Of a stretch of DNA of 10,501 nt, positions 1 to 7,429 are shown piece after piece. A program made the translations under genes and the position numbers. Numbering within the stretch: the stretch's first letter is position 1; each line of letters begins with the position of its first letter. The stretch comes from Oscillospiraceae bacterium (GTDB lineage: Bacteria; Bacillota_A; Clostridia; Saccharofermentanales; Saccharofermentanaceae), in assembly GCA_902803365.1 (NCBI GenBank), contig CADCPU010000421.1:1-10501 (forward strand), given 5' to 3'. Below the pieces are notes generated by a model. That model was not told the origin of the DNA. It worked only from the letters and a program-made list of their open reading frames with translations, and made no database searches.

Positions 1-807
1 AAGAAGTTCGATACGGCCCGAAAGCTCTCTAACGGTCTTCGTAAGATCGGTATCGATCTTAGAAGAAAGCTCTTCAAGGAGATCCATGAGACATTCGGCG
101 GAAGACTCCGTCTGCTTATTGTTGGCGGTGCGCCTATCAATCCTGAGATCTTGCAGTTCTTCCAGGATATCGGTATCTTCTCCTGCCAGGGTTACGGCTT
201 GACGGAGTGTGCTCCTATCCTAGCTCTCAACCGTGACTGTATGTATAAGAATCATGCAGCCGGTCTCCCGCTTCCGGGATGTGAGATCAAGATCCTTGAT
301 CCTGATGAAGACGGTATCGGTGAGTTCGCAGGTAAGGGTGATAACGTATTCCTCGGCTATTACAAAAATGAGGAAGCTACTCGTGAAGCTCTTGATTCTG
401 ACGGTTTCTACCACACAGGTGACCTCGGCTATATTGACGATGACGGTTTCTGTATCATCACCGGTCGTAAGAAGAATGTCATTATCGCCAAGAACGGTAA
501 GAACGTATTCCCTGAGGAGATCGAGTATCTGCTCGCTCAGAATCCTATCGTTCAGGAGAGCGTTGTATCCGGCGTTCATGATGAAGCCAAGGACGATATT
601 CTCATTACGGCTACGATCTTCCCGAATATGGAAGAGGTCGAAGCTAAGCTCGGTAAGGATCCGAGTGACGAAGCAGTCACAAAGCTCCTTGAATCCGTCT
701 GCGATGAGGTTAACGAGAAGCTCATCAACTATAAAAAGATCAAGAGAACTGTCCTTCGTAAGGAAGAGTTCGAGAAGAATACATCCAGGAAGATCAAGCG
801 TTACTGA
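1..807 (+). CDS. Long-chain acyl-CoA synthetase (AMP-forming), C-terminal part
   Basis: Partial gene: the frame is open from the first base, so the start lies upstream; 268 residues and a TGA stop are visible. It belongs to the ANL superfamily (AMP-binding enzymes), which adenylate a fatty acid with ATP and transfer it to CoA. Seen, in visible-residue numbering: the A5 motif GYGLTE at 64-69, the A7 region TGDLGYIDDDGF from 139, the A8 hinge GRKKNVI at 155-161 followed by NGKNVFPEEIE, and the C-terminal NTSRKIKR, whose penultimate-region lysine (about 264) corresponds to the A10 catalytic lysine. The GRKKNVI-NGKNVFPEE form is typical of FadD15-like long-chain acyl-CoA synthetases rather than peptide-synthetase domains. 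The chain-length preference cannot be read from this part. The gene ends in a strong terminator and is not co-transcribed with the next gene. Confidence 0.93.
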   Translation, partial: KKFDTARKLSNGLRKIGIDLRRKLFKEIHETFGGRLRLLIVGGAPINPEILQFFQDIGIFSCQGYGLTECAPILALNRDCMYKNHAAGLPLPGCEIKILDPDEDGIGEFAGKGDNVFLGYYKNEEATREALDSDGFYHTGDLGYIDDDGFCIITGRKKNVIIAKNGKNVFPEEIEYLLAQNPIVQESVVSGVHDEAKDDILITATIFPNMEEVEAKLGKDPSDEAVTKLLESVCDEVNEKLINYKKIKRTVLRKEEFEKNTSRKIKRY

Positions 808-830
808 TCTTAAATATGATCTGAAACATC

Positions 831-876
831 CAAAGGTTATCGAAAGCAAGTCTTTCGGTAACCTTTGTTATTATTT
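831..876 (+). terminator. Rho-independent terminator after the acyl-CoA synthetase gene
   Basis: A 16-bp stem, arms 831-846 and 852-867, has a single G-U type wobble and a 5-nt loop (847-851). It is followed by the T-rich stretch TTATTATTT (868-876). It begins 24 bases after the stop codon at 807, the expected place for an intrinsic terminator. Confidence 0.9.
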
Positions 877-897
877 GCGGACTCAAAATGATATAAT
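868..897 (+). promoter_or_regulatory. Probable sigma-A promoter of tldD-pmbA (extended -10)
   Basis: A perfect TATAAT at 892-897 is preceded by TG at 889-890 with one base between, giving the extended -10 TGATATAAT. The -35 is poor (TTATTA at 868-873, 18-bp spacer), which extended -10 promoters tolerate. Transcription would start near 904, about 24 nt before the ATG at 928. The -35 overlaps the T-tract of the preceding terminator. The same TGATATAAT string precedes metY. Confidence 0.65.
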
Positions 898-927
898 CTA
901 ACACAGAATAAAAGAAAGGAGATCAAT

Positions 928-2313
928 ATGCTAAGCGATAGCAATATATCTCGAATTTTGGAAGCTGCTCTCGGTAAGAAAGCAGACTTCGCGGAAGTTT
1001 ATATCGAAAACGTTAAAGCAAGCAATGTAAACCTCCTCAACAATAAAGTAATCAAAGCAGGTTCCGCCGTTGATACGGGTATAGGAATCCGCGTAATGTC
1101 AGGTACCAATTCAGTATATGTTTACTCCAATGACCTTGATGTGGAATACTTGATCAAGCTTGCCTCCGAGGCATCTCTTGCAGTAGACAAGGGCGAAGGC
1201 GCAAAGCTCGAGCTTATGCAACAGTGCAGTAAGTATCGTCAGGATTATATCAAGACCTCTGCTTTTGATAAGACGAAGAAGGATTATGTTGACTTCTTAA
1301 GGAAAGGTCTCGATTTTGCATCGAACTATAATCCAATGATCACTCAGACGACCGGCAGCCTTTCTGCCAACAGCCGCACTATCCATGTCGTTAATTCTCG
1401 CGGTATCAATATCGAAGAGAGTTCCGAGAGGATGAGGATGGCTATGTCCGTCATCGCTACTAACGGTAACGAGAAGCAGACAGGAAGCGTCAGCCCGGGA
1501 ACAAGGCTCGGATACGAGTTTTTCGAGAACTATCCGATCGTTGAGAAAGCTCAGGAGTGCTGTGATTCTGCTATCCGTATGGCAACATGCGGTTACGCTC
1601 CTTCAGGCAAGATGCCTGTAGTAATCGGCAACGGTTTCGGCGGAGTTATCTTCCACGAGGCTTGCGGTCACGCGCTTGAGGCTTCGAGCGTCGGTATCAA
1701 CGCATCTTATTTCTGCGATAAGCTCGGAAAGCAGATCGCATCTTCTGTCGTATCTGCCCGCGATAATGCTCGTCTTGAAGGTGAGTGGGGTTCCTATAAT
1801 TATGATGATGAGGGGAACGAATCTTCTGACCTCCAGCTCATCAAGGACGGTATCTGCACAGGCTACCTGATCGATGAACTCGGTTCCAGACGTATGGGCA
1901 TGAAGGCTACAGGCTGTTCACGCCGTCAGGATTATTCATATGCACCCACATCCCGTATGAGCAACACCTATATTGAAAACGGCAAGGACGATCCTAAGGA
2001 TATCATTGCCGATACAGAATATGGTCTTTACGCTACAAAGATGGGCGGCGGTTCAGTTGATACCGCAACAGGCGACTTCAACTTTGCCGTCAATGAAGCT
2101 TATATGATCCGCAACGGTAAGATCTGCGAGCCTGTAAGAGGTGCGACACTTATCGGCAAGGGCGGAGAAGTCCTTATGAATATCGATCGTGTCGGTAACG
2201 ATCTTGCGCACTCCGCAGGTGTTTGCGGCGCATCTTCGGGCGGTGTACCGGTCAACGTCGGTCAGCCTACCATAAGAGTATCGTCGATCGTAGTCGGCGG
2301 AAGAGATTCTTAA
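928..2313 (+). CDS. tldD: TldD, catalytic subunit of the TldD/TldE metalloprotease
   Basis: The product has 461 residues, close to the usual TldD length of about 460-480. Start at 928 is fixed by AAAGGAG (915-921) six bases upstream. TldD pairs with TldE (PmbA) to form a zinc metalloprotease that, in E. coli, removes the microcin B17 leader and degrades CcdA; its general substrate is unfolded peptide. Seen: HEACGH at residues 243-248, matching the HExxxH zinc motif, inside VVIGNGFGGVIFHEACGHALE; and Cys433 in GVCGASSGGVPVNVGQPT, the position of the third zinc ligand in the family. All metal-binding residues are therefore present and the subunit should be active. The gene lies 14 bp upstream of pmbA in one transcription unit. 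No RiPP precursor or CcdA-like gene is visible nearby, so the natural substrate is not known from context. Confidence 0.95.
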   Translation: MLSDSNISRILEAALGKKADFAEVYIENVKASNVNLLNNKVIKAGSAVDTGIGIRVMSGTNSVYVYSNDLDVEYLIKLASEASLAVDKGEGAKLELMQQCSKYRQDYIKTSAFDKTKKDYVDFLRKGLDFASNYNPMITQTTGSLSANSRTIHVVNSRGINIEESSERMRMAMSVIATNGNEKQTGSVSPGTRLGYEFFENYPIVEKAQECCDSAIRMATCGYAPSGKMPVVIGNGFGGVIFHEACGHALEASSVGINASYFCDKLGKQIASSVVSARDNARLEGEWGSYNYDDEGNESSDLQLIKDGICTGYLIDELGSRRMGMKATGCSRRQDYSYAPTSRMSNTYIENGKDDPKDIIADTEYGLYATKMGGGSVDTATGDFNFAVNEAYMIRNGKICEPVRGATLIGKGGEVLMNIDRVGNDLAHSAGVCGASSGGVPVNVGQPTIRVSSIVVGGRDS

Positions 2314-2327
2314 GGGGGTATCAGACG

Positions 2328-3677
2328 ATGGATTTGAATAAAGCAAGAGAATATATGACAAAGCTTCTCTCCCTCGCTCCTTCATACGGATTCGAGGATG
2401 CAGAAGTAAGATACGATTCCGATAAGAGCATGGGCGTTGAGATCCTTCACGGTGAGGTCTCCAGTTTTGAGAACAGCACTGAACAGGGTCTGTCCTTCAG
2501 AGGCAAGCTCGGAAGCCAGCTCGGCGGTGCTTCGACGACTGTTTTCGATGACGCTTCGATGGAATTCCTTCTTAAGGAAGCCAAGGAAAACGCACTCATC
2601 CTCGATGACGAAGATGAGGATTTCATCTATTGTGATCCCGAAAACAGCAAGCTCAAGAGCGATCAGCTGAGCGGCAATTCATACAAGAATGATTACAGCA
2701 GATTCTCTACTCTCGGTCTTGAACTCGAGAAAGAGATCCTTGCGGCTGACAGCAGGATAAAGGACGTCGATTACTTAAGCCTTTCCTGCAGCGAAGGCCC
2801 GTTCCTCATGATGAACACCAAAGGCCTCGATATGTACAAGGATGCTGATACCGTTACTATCGTTGCTGCGATCAGAGGCGAGGAAAACGGTGTAGTCAAA
2901 ACGGCTGAATACTTCTGGTTCGGTAATGACATCGATAAGTTTGATAAGGACGAGTTTGTTAAGACGATCGTTAAGCGCCTCACGAGCAGATTCGGTGCAA
3001 AGTCCGTGAAATCAGCTTCTTACGATATCATCCTCGGAAATGAGGCAATGATCTCCATGCTCAGCACTTTCTTCGGTGTATTCTCCTCTTACACCATGCA
3101 GAAGGGAATCTCGCTTTTGGCTGACAAGGAAGGCGAGAAGATCGCATCCGATAAGCTTACGATCAAAGAGATCCCTATGTATGAGAAGGCTCTTATCAAG
3201 GTTCCTTTTGATACCGAGGGTGTTATTACGCAGGAGAAGGCTATCATCAATAAGGGCGTTTTCGAGACCGCTTTATACAATCTCAAGACAGCTAACAAGG
3301 CAGGCCGTAAGTCTACCGGTAACGGATATAAGGGTGCTGTCTCATATTCCAATGTAGTTGTCGAAGAAGGCAGCAAGAGCTTTGATGAGCTCTGCCGGGA
3401 ACTCGGTGACGGCCTTTATATCACAGAACTCAGCGGACTTCATGCCGGTGTTAATGAGATAAGCGGTGATTTCTCGCTTCTCTGCGAAGGCTTCCTTATC
3501 AAGGACGGTAAGGTCGATCATCCTGTTGAGCAGATCACTGTCGCTGATAACTTCTTTAACGTTCTTCAGAAGATCTCCTGCGTCGGAAATGATACTATCA
3601 GTTATCCTGTCGCAAAAGGCGAGATGTTCAGCCCGTCTGTTATTATAAGTAATGTTTCAGTTTCGGGTGAAGAGTGA
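2328..3677 (+). CDS. pmbA: PmbA/TldE, non-catalytic partner of TldD
   Basis: The product has 449 residues from the ATG at 2328, which is chosen over an in-frame upstream GTG (2223) that would overlap tldD. The ribosome binding site AGGGGG lies at 2313-2318, directly after the TldD stop. It belongs to the same U62/TldD-PmbA fold but has no HExxxH in the aligned region (ILGNEAMISMLSTFFG), as expected for TldE, which lines the protease chamber without binding metal. The C-terminal ISGDFSLLCEGFLIKDG and VEQITVADNFF stretches match the conserved end of PmbA proteins (family knowledge). Tight coupling to tldD (14-bp gap, no terminator) supports equal production of the two subunits. Its stop codon also forms part of the promoter of the next gene. 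Confidence 0.94.
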   Translation: MDLNKAREYMTKLLSLAPSYGFEDAEVRYDSDKSMGVEILHGEVSSFENSTEQGLSFRGKLGSQLGGASTTVFDDASMEFLLKEAKENALILDDEDEDFIYCDPENSKLKSDQLSGNSYKNDYSRFSTLGLELEKEILAADSRIKDVDYLSLSCSEGPFLMMNTKGLDMYKDADTVTIVAAIRGEENGVVKTAEYFWFGNDIDKFDKDEFVKTIVKRLTSRFGAKSVKSASYDIILGNEAMISMLSTFFGVFSSYTMQKGISLLADKEGEKIASDKLTIKEIPMYEKALIKVPFDTEGVITQEKAIINKGVFETALYNLKTANKAGRKSTGNGYKGAVSYSNVVVEEGSKSFDELCRELGDGLYITELSGLHAGVNEISGDFSLLCEGFLIKDGKVDHPVEQITVADNFFNVLQKISCVGNDTISYPVAKGEMFSPSVIISNVSVSGEE

Positions 3678-3683
3678 TATAAT
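3675..3683 (+). promoter_or_regulatory. Extended -10 promoter of metY, built on the pmbA stop codon
   Basis: TATAAT at 3678-3683 follows directly on the TGA stop of pmbA (3675-3677), making TGATATAAT, the same extended -10 as upstream of tldD. No good -35 is present 16-18 bp upstream, which is tolerated by extended -10 promoters. The start point would fall near 3690, giving a leader of about 33 nt. That leader is too short for a SAM riboswitch or T-box, so methionine control by such a leader is not encoded here. Confidence 0.6.
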
Positions 3684-3722
3684 CGTAAAATCGTTTAGTT
3701 TAAATCGTGGAGGACAAAATAA

Positions 3723-4997
3723 ATGAGCAGCATTGAAACAAAATGCGTACAGTCCGGTTATAAGCCTGAGAACGGTGAGCCGAGACAGTTACCTATCTAC
3801 CAGAGCACAACATGGAAATACGGTTCCAGTGAGGCTATGGGTAAGTTATTCGACCTTGAAGCATCAGGTTATTTCTATACCAGACTTCAGAATCCTACAA
3901 ATGACATGGCAGCAGCTAAGCTCTGCGATATGGAAGGCGGTTATGCTGCAATGCTTACGTCCTCCGGTCAGGCTGCAAACTTCTTTGCAATCTTCAATAT
4001 CTGTGAAGCAGGCGATCACTTCATCGCATCTTCTTCAATCTACGGCGGAACATATAACCTCTTTGGCGTAACAATGGCAAAGATGGGCATCGAGTGCACA
4101 TTCGTCGATCAGAATCTTCCTGAGGAAGAGCTCGCTAAGTACTTCAAGCCAAACACAAAGTGCGTATTCGGCGAGACTATCACAAACCCTACATGTACAG
4201 TTCTTGATTTTGAGAAGTTCGCTCATCTGGCTCACAGCCACGGCGTACCTCTCATCGTAGACAACACATTCGCTACACCTGTTAACTGCCAGCCTATCAA
4301 GTTCGGCGTTGATATCGTTACACACTCTACAACAAAGTACATTGACGGTCACGGCGTTTCCGTCGGCGGCGCTATCATCGACAGCGGTAACTTCGACTGG
4401 ATGGCTCACGCTGATAAGTTCCCGGGTCTTACAACTCCTGACGAATCTTATCACGGTCTTACATATGCAACAGCATTCGGTAAGGGCGCTTACATCACAA
4501 AGGCTACAGCTCAGCTCATGAGAGACTTTGGTTCTATCCAGTCTCCTCAGAATGCATTCTATGTAAATCTCGGCCTCGAGTCCTTGCACCTCCGTATCGC
4601 TCGTCACTGCGAGAATGCTCTTAAGGTTGCTACATTCCTCGAGAACCATCCTAAGGTTGCATGGGTAAACTATCCTGGCCTCAAGTCCAGCGCTTATTAC
4701 GATCTCGCTCAGAAGTATATGCCTAACGGCACATGCGGCGTTCTCTGCTTCGGTATCAAGGGTGATCGTGAAGCTCAGGAGAAATTCATGGATGCACTTA
4801 AGCTCGCTATCATCGCTACACATGTTGCTGACGCACATACATGTCTCTTGCATCCTGCAAGCCACACACACCGTCAGCTTACAGATGAGCAGCTCCGTGA
4901 GGCAGGCATCGCACCTGATCTTATCAGATTCTCTGTTGGTATCGAGAATGCTGATGATATCATCGCTGACCTCTCTCAGGCATTGGATCTTATCTGA
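3723..4997 (+). CDS. metY: O-acetylhomoserine sulfhydrylase (PLP-dependent)
   Basis: The product has 424 residues, the usual MetY length. Start ATG 3723 has GGAGG at 3709-3713. It belongs to the Cys/Met metabolism PLP family (fold type I) and is predicted to make homocysteine from O-acetylhomoserine and sulfide in the cytoplasm, or to carry out the related aminocarboxypropyl transfer. Seen: the PLP lysine Lys205 in THSTTKYIDGHG, Asp180 in IVDNTF that pairs with the pyridine nitrogen, the YTRLQNPTN region at 52-60, and the DSGNFDW-FPGLTTPDESYHGL stretch characteristic of MetY rather than MetB or MetC. The C-terminal LLHPASHTH and DLIRFSVGIE blocks are also conserved. Codon choice is strongly biased (ACA, CTC, GCT/GCA), more than in the flanking genes, suggesting high expression. 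Methionine gamma-lyase is the main alternative, but length and motifs favour MetY. Confidence 0.93.
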   Translation: MSSIETKCVQSGYKPENGEPRQLPIYQSTTWKYGSSEAMGKLFDLEASGYFYTRLQNPTNDMAAAKLCDMEGGYAAMLTSSGQAANFFAIFNICEAGDHFIASSSIYGGTYNLFGVTMAKMGIECTFVDQNLPEEELAKYFKPNTKCVFGETITNPTCTVLDFEKFAHLAHSHGVPLIVDNTFATPVNCQPIKFGVDIVTHSTTKYIDGHGVSVGGAIIDSGNFDWMAHADKFPGLTTPDESYHGLTYATAFGKGAYITKATAQLMRDFGSIQSPQNAFYVNLGLESLHLRIARHCENALKVATFLENHPKVAWVNYPGLKSSAYYDLAQKYMPNGTCGVLCFGIKGDREAQEKFMDALKLAIIATHVADAHTCLLHPASHTHRQLTDEQLREAGIAPDLIRFSVGIENADDIIADLSQALDLI

Positions 4998-5018
4998 TCT
5001 GATTGATTTGAATTATAT

Positions 5019-5053
5019 GAAGTGTCTCGCTTGGGCGGGGCACTTCTTTTTTT
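5019..5053 (+). terminator. Rho-independent terminator after metY
   Basis: A 12-bp stem, GAAGTGTCTCGC (5019-5030) against GCGGGGCACTTC (5035-5046), has two G-U wobbles and the tetraloop TTGG. It is followed by seven T residues (5047-5053). It starts 21 bases past the metY stop. Confidence 0.93.
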
Positions 5054-5072
5054 GCGCTTTTTTATCTAGCGA

Positions 5073-5216
5073 CTCACCCTAAGGGTGAGCGAAAAGTTGC
5101 GGCTATGCAGAAGACTCACCCTAAGGGTGAGCGGGGAGGATCAGATAAACAAATTGAGTCGCAATTGTAAATGATGTGAAAAGGTTGCATTTTAGCGTGC
5201 TAAATGAAGGGTGAGC
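5073..5216. repeat. Palindromic repeat, two full copies and one half copy on a 42-bp register
   Basis: CTCACCCTAAGGGTGAG occurs at 5073-5089 and again at 5115-5131, with identity extending two bases on each side. Each copy is an 8-bp inverted repeat around one central A. The half sequence AAGGGTGAGC appears a third time at 5207-5216. The same half starts at 5081, 5123 and 5207, offsets of 42 and 84 bp, about 4 and 8 helical turns, so all sites would face the same side of the DNA. No T-tract follows, so these are not terminators. The half copy ends a few bases before the candidate -35 of the HD-GYP gene, which fits an operator array. Extragenic repeats of a genome-wide family are the alternative. 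Confidence 0.7.
5189..5206. promoter_or_regulatory. Dyad TTTAGC-GT-GCTAAA, possible operator
   Basis: A perfect 6-bp inverted repeat with a 2-bp centre occupies 5191-5204. Allowing one extra T in the left arm it grows to CATTTAGC/GCTAAATG (5189-5206). It sits about 15 bp upstream of the candidate -35 of the HD-GYP gene, next to the last half copy of the CTCACCC repeat. The regulator is unknown. Confidence 0.4.
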
Positions 5217-5218
5217 CG

Positions 5219-5248
5219 TTTTTAAATCTCTTGCGCACAATGTATAAT
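5219..5248 (+). promoter_or_regulatory. Probable promoter of the HD-GYP gene
   Basis: A perfect TATAAT lies at 5243-5248. The best -35 at an acceptable distance is TTTTTA (5219-5224, 18-bp spacer), a weak match, which suggests dependence on an activator. The leader to the ATG at 5328 would be about 73 nt, and no recognisable riboswitch fold was found in it. Confidence 0.5.
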
Positions 5249-5327
5249 TATGTTAAATAGGACAAATTGTTTTTACTATTGGTCTTGGGAATGTATTGAA
5301 TAGGGTTTTGAAGTATTTGGGGTATTT

Positions 5328-7094
5328 ATGAAAAAGCTGGGTTTGATTCTTCGAATAGCTTTTTTGGCGATTTTCTTTTTGGCGGTCGTTTTTTTCCTAT
5401 TTGCAATGCGAGGGGACTCGAGCAGGGAAGAGGCGTATATCGGGTCCTTTGAGAGCGAGACATTCAATGAGGGTTGGATCATTACCAAACCTGATGGGGA
5501 AATTATTACGGATGTAACGCTTCCGGATAGTTTTGACATTCCGCAGGGTGATACATTGGTTGCAACTAACACTTTGCCGGATAATATACATGACGGTATG
5601 CGTCTTGGTATTCGTTCATCCAGAGAAGAGATCACGATTAAGATCAATGGTGAAGTCAGAAGTCTTTATTCGCTTGATTCGATCCATAGTTTGCGAAAAT
5701 CAGTTGTAAGCGCATATATCCTTGTCGATCTTTATGATATGGATGCCGGGGGAACTATCCAGTTTGAGATAATATCCGATTCCGGCGATTCCGTTAAACT
5801 GAATAGCGTTAATTATGCTTATGGTAATAATGTATGGTTCCCATATATCGAAAACAGTATCGACCTCGTATTTATTGCTTTTATAATGATCTTTATAGGC
5901 ATTTTCGCGATTGTAATCTATTTCTTTATCAAATCTAAAGTCGAACAAGGAAAAACGGTCTATTATCTTGCTGAAACTATAATTGTTTCGGGTCTTTGGA
6001 TGCTTAGTGAATCTGAGATACGACAGATGTTCTTCAGATCTCCGTCGATGAGTAATATTTTCTCGTTCATGTTTGTTGAGATAATCGCTGCCTTCGGAAT
6101 GATGTTCTGTAATGAGGTTCAGAAATATCGCTATAACGATATATATGTCTTTTTGCAGACTGTCATATTATTCCAGGTCATTATCAATATGATCTTGAAT
6201 TTTACCGGGATTCTCGATTTCTACGATACAATGATACTGTCTCATTCGTGGACGATAGTCTCGATCATCATAGTCGGATTGCTCCTGATCGTTGATTTCA
6301 TAACCAAGCGTTATCGAAAATACATTTTTACATCGATCGGTCTGGCGTTTCTCGTCGGAAGCAGCTTTATGGAGATCGTAAATTTCTATCTGAGCATGAG
6401 AATAGCAAGCATGGGTTTCTTCCTGGGATTCGGACTCCTGCTCCTATTGGCGTTTACGACGATCCAGCTTGTTAAGGATATGGTCAGATCAGCCGAGTTA
6501 AGGCGCAAAGCTTCCGAAAAGAGCAACCGAGTAACTTTCCAGACTATCGCAAGTACGATAGATGCCAAGGATCAGTATACCGGCGGTCATTCTGATCGAG
6601 TTGGAGAATATGCGAAGCTACTTTGTATGGAAGTTGCAAATGAGTATGGGTTTAATAAGGATGATTTCAATAATATAAAGTATATCGGCAGAATGCATGA
6701 TATCGGCAAGATAGGCGTTCCTGATCGAGTCCTTAATAAGAACGGACGACTGACTGAAGAAGAGTTTGATAAGATGAAGAATCATACAGTCATCGGATAT
6801 AATATCATTCAGAATATCGATTATATTCCGGGCCTTAAAGAAGGCGTAAGAAGCCATCATGAGAGATGGGACGGCACAGGATATCCTGATGGTCTGGCAG
6901 GAGATAACATCTCGATATTTGCCAGGATCCTTTGTCTGGCCGACAGTTATGATGCTATGACTACAGATCGTGTTTACCGTAAGAAATTGTCGCGTGATCA
7001 GGTCATCAGCGAGATTACCCAAAATAGAGGCAAGCAGTTTGATCCGCATTTGGCAGATGTTTTCCTTAAGATGATAGAGGAAAACAAAGTCTGA
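5328..7094 (+). CDS. Membrane receptor with C-terminal HD-GYP cyclic-di-GMP phosphodiesterase domain
   Basis: The product has 588 residues. The start at 5328 has only a modest ribosome binding site (GGGG, 5319-5322). Layout: a transmembrane helix at 5-27; an outside domain at about 28-177, rich in beta strands (TITVKIN-like pattern, FRSSRE-type motif at 95-100), resembling the ligand-binding module of 7TM-DISM receptors; seven predicted helices between about 178 and 382; a short linker; and an HD-GYP domain at about 400-588. Metal and signature residues are present: His421 in GGHS, His457-Asp458 in HDIGKIG, His486, His510-His511 in HHERWDGTGYP (GYP at 518-520), and Asp539 in LADSYDAM. An active enzyme that hydrolyses c-di-GMP in response to an outside ligand is the likely role; the ligand is unknown. 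It is transcribed alone, from a promoter with unusual repeats upstream, and ends base-to-base against the next gene on the other strand. Confidence 0.9.
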   Translation: MKKLGLILRIAFLAIFFLAVVFFLFAMRGDSSREEAYIGSFESETFNEGWIITKPDGEIITDVTLPDSFDIPQGDTLVATNTLPDNIHDGMRLGIRSSREEITIKINGEVRSLYSLDSIHSLRKSVVSAYILVDLYDMDAGGTIQFEIISDSGDSVKLNSVNYAYGNNVWFPYIENSIDLVFIAFIMIFIGIFAIVIYFFIKSKVEQGKTVYYLAETIIVSGLWMLSESEIRQMFFRSPSMSNIFSFMFVEIIAAFGMMFCNEVQKYRYNDIYVFLQTVILFQVIINMILNFTGILDFYDTMILSHSWTIVSIIIVGLLLIVDFITKRYRKYIFTSIGLAFLVGSSFMEIVNFYLSMRIASMGFFLGFGLLLLLAFTTIQLVKDMVRSAELRRKASEKSNRVTFQTIASTIDAKDQYTGGHSDRVGEYAKLLCMEVANEYGFNKDDFNNIKYIGRMHDIGKIGVPDRVLNKNGRLTEEEFDKMKNHTVIGYNIIQNIDYIPGLKEGVRSHHERWDGTGYPDGLAGDNISIFARILCLADSYDAMTTDRVYRKKLSRDQVISEITQNRGKQFDPHLADVFLKMIEENKV

Positions 7095-7301
7095 TCATTT
7101 CTTGCGCTTTACATCAACGATCGAACCGTCAGGATTCTTGATCTTCATATTGTCGAGCTGAGATGACAGATTTCCCAATACCATGGCTCTGTACTGATTA
7201 CGAAGCTCAGTCTGTTCGGCTTTCTCTGTATCCGTAAGACCTTCAGACTTAGACTTTCTGCTGAGTTCGTTTATGCGCTTTATGAGTTGATCAAATTCCA
7301 T
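7095..7301 (-). CDS. UPF0291 / DUF896 family small protein (YnzC-like)
   Basis: The product is a 68-residue cytoplasmic protein, the family's normal size. The first half, FDQLIKRINELSRKSK followed by EGLTDTEKAEQTELRNQY, is the helical hairpin signature of DUF896 (B. subtilis YnzC/YneY). The tail has a conserved KNPDGSIVDV-type ending. The start at 7301 is supported by AGGAG (complement of 7311-7315). The molecular function is not established; B. subtilis relatives have been linked to the SOS-induced yneA operon (family knowledge). It converges on the HD-GYP gene with no base between them. Confidence 0.9.
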   Translation of the reverse strand: MEFDQLIKRINELSRKSKSEGLTDTEKAEQTELRNQYRAMVLGNLSSQLDNMKIKNPDGSIVDVKRKK

Positions 7302-7332
7302 ATTTATTTGCTCCTGATATTCAATGAGTACT

Positions 7333-7338
7333 ATTATA
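7333..7338 (-). promoter_or_regulatory. Candidate -10 of the UPF0291 gene
   Basis: TATAAT on the minus strand (complement of ATTATA, 7333-7338) would start transcription about 25 nt before the start codon. No convincing -35 was found at 16-18 bp. The surrounding AT-rich 128-bp intergenic region is shared with the divergent C1 peptidase gene, for which no clear promoter could be chosen (TATACA at 7397-7402 is a weak candidate). Confidence 0.4.
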
Positions 7339-7429
7339 TATGATTTTTTCAGTACTTTAGATCATATTTGTCCCGTTTTCTATAAATATATGCAGATATA
7401 CAATTAGCATATATAGAAAAGGAGTATGT

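Noticed and set aside
220..849. 209-codon frame antisense to the acyl-CoA synthetase gene, and the 222-codon frame at 233-901
   Set aside because: Both are out-of-frame shadows of a clearly conserved AMP-binding enzyme and run through its terminator.
2223..2327. Upstream GTG start extending PmbA by 35 residues
   Set aside because: It would overlap the conserved C-terminus of TldD and adds an Arg-rich sequence not seen in the family. ATG 2328 has an AGGGGG ribosome site.
3678..3722. SAM riboswitch or T-box leader before metY
   Set aside because: The intergenic region is only 45 bp, too short for either, and contains no matching hairpin.
4035..4871. 278-codon frame antisense to metY
   Set aside because: Shadow of the strongly biased metY codons. 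The plus strand encodes a full, motif-complete enzyme, and the antisense product has no recognisable features.
5073..5131. CRISPR array
   Set aside because: Only two full 17-nt palindromic units with a single intervening stretch and a distant half copy. Unit length and number do not fit, and no cas gene is present.
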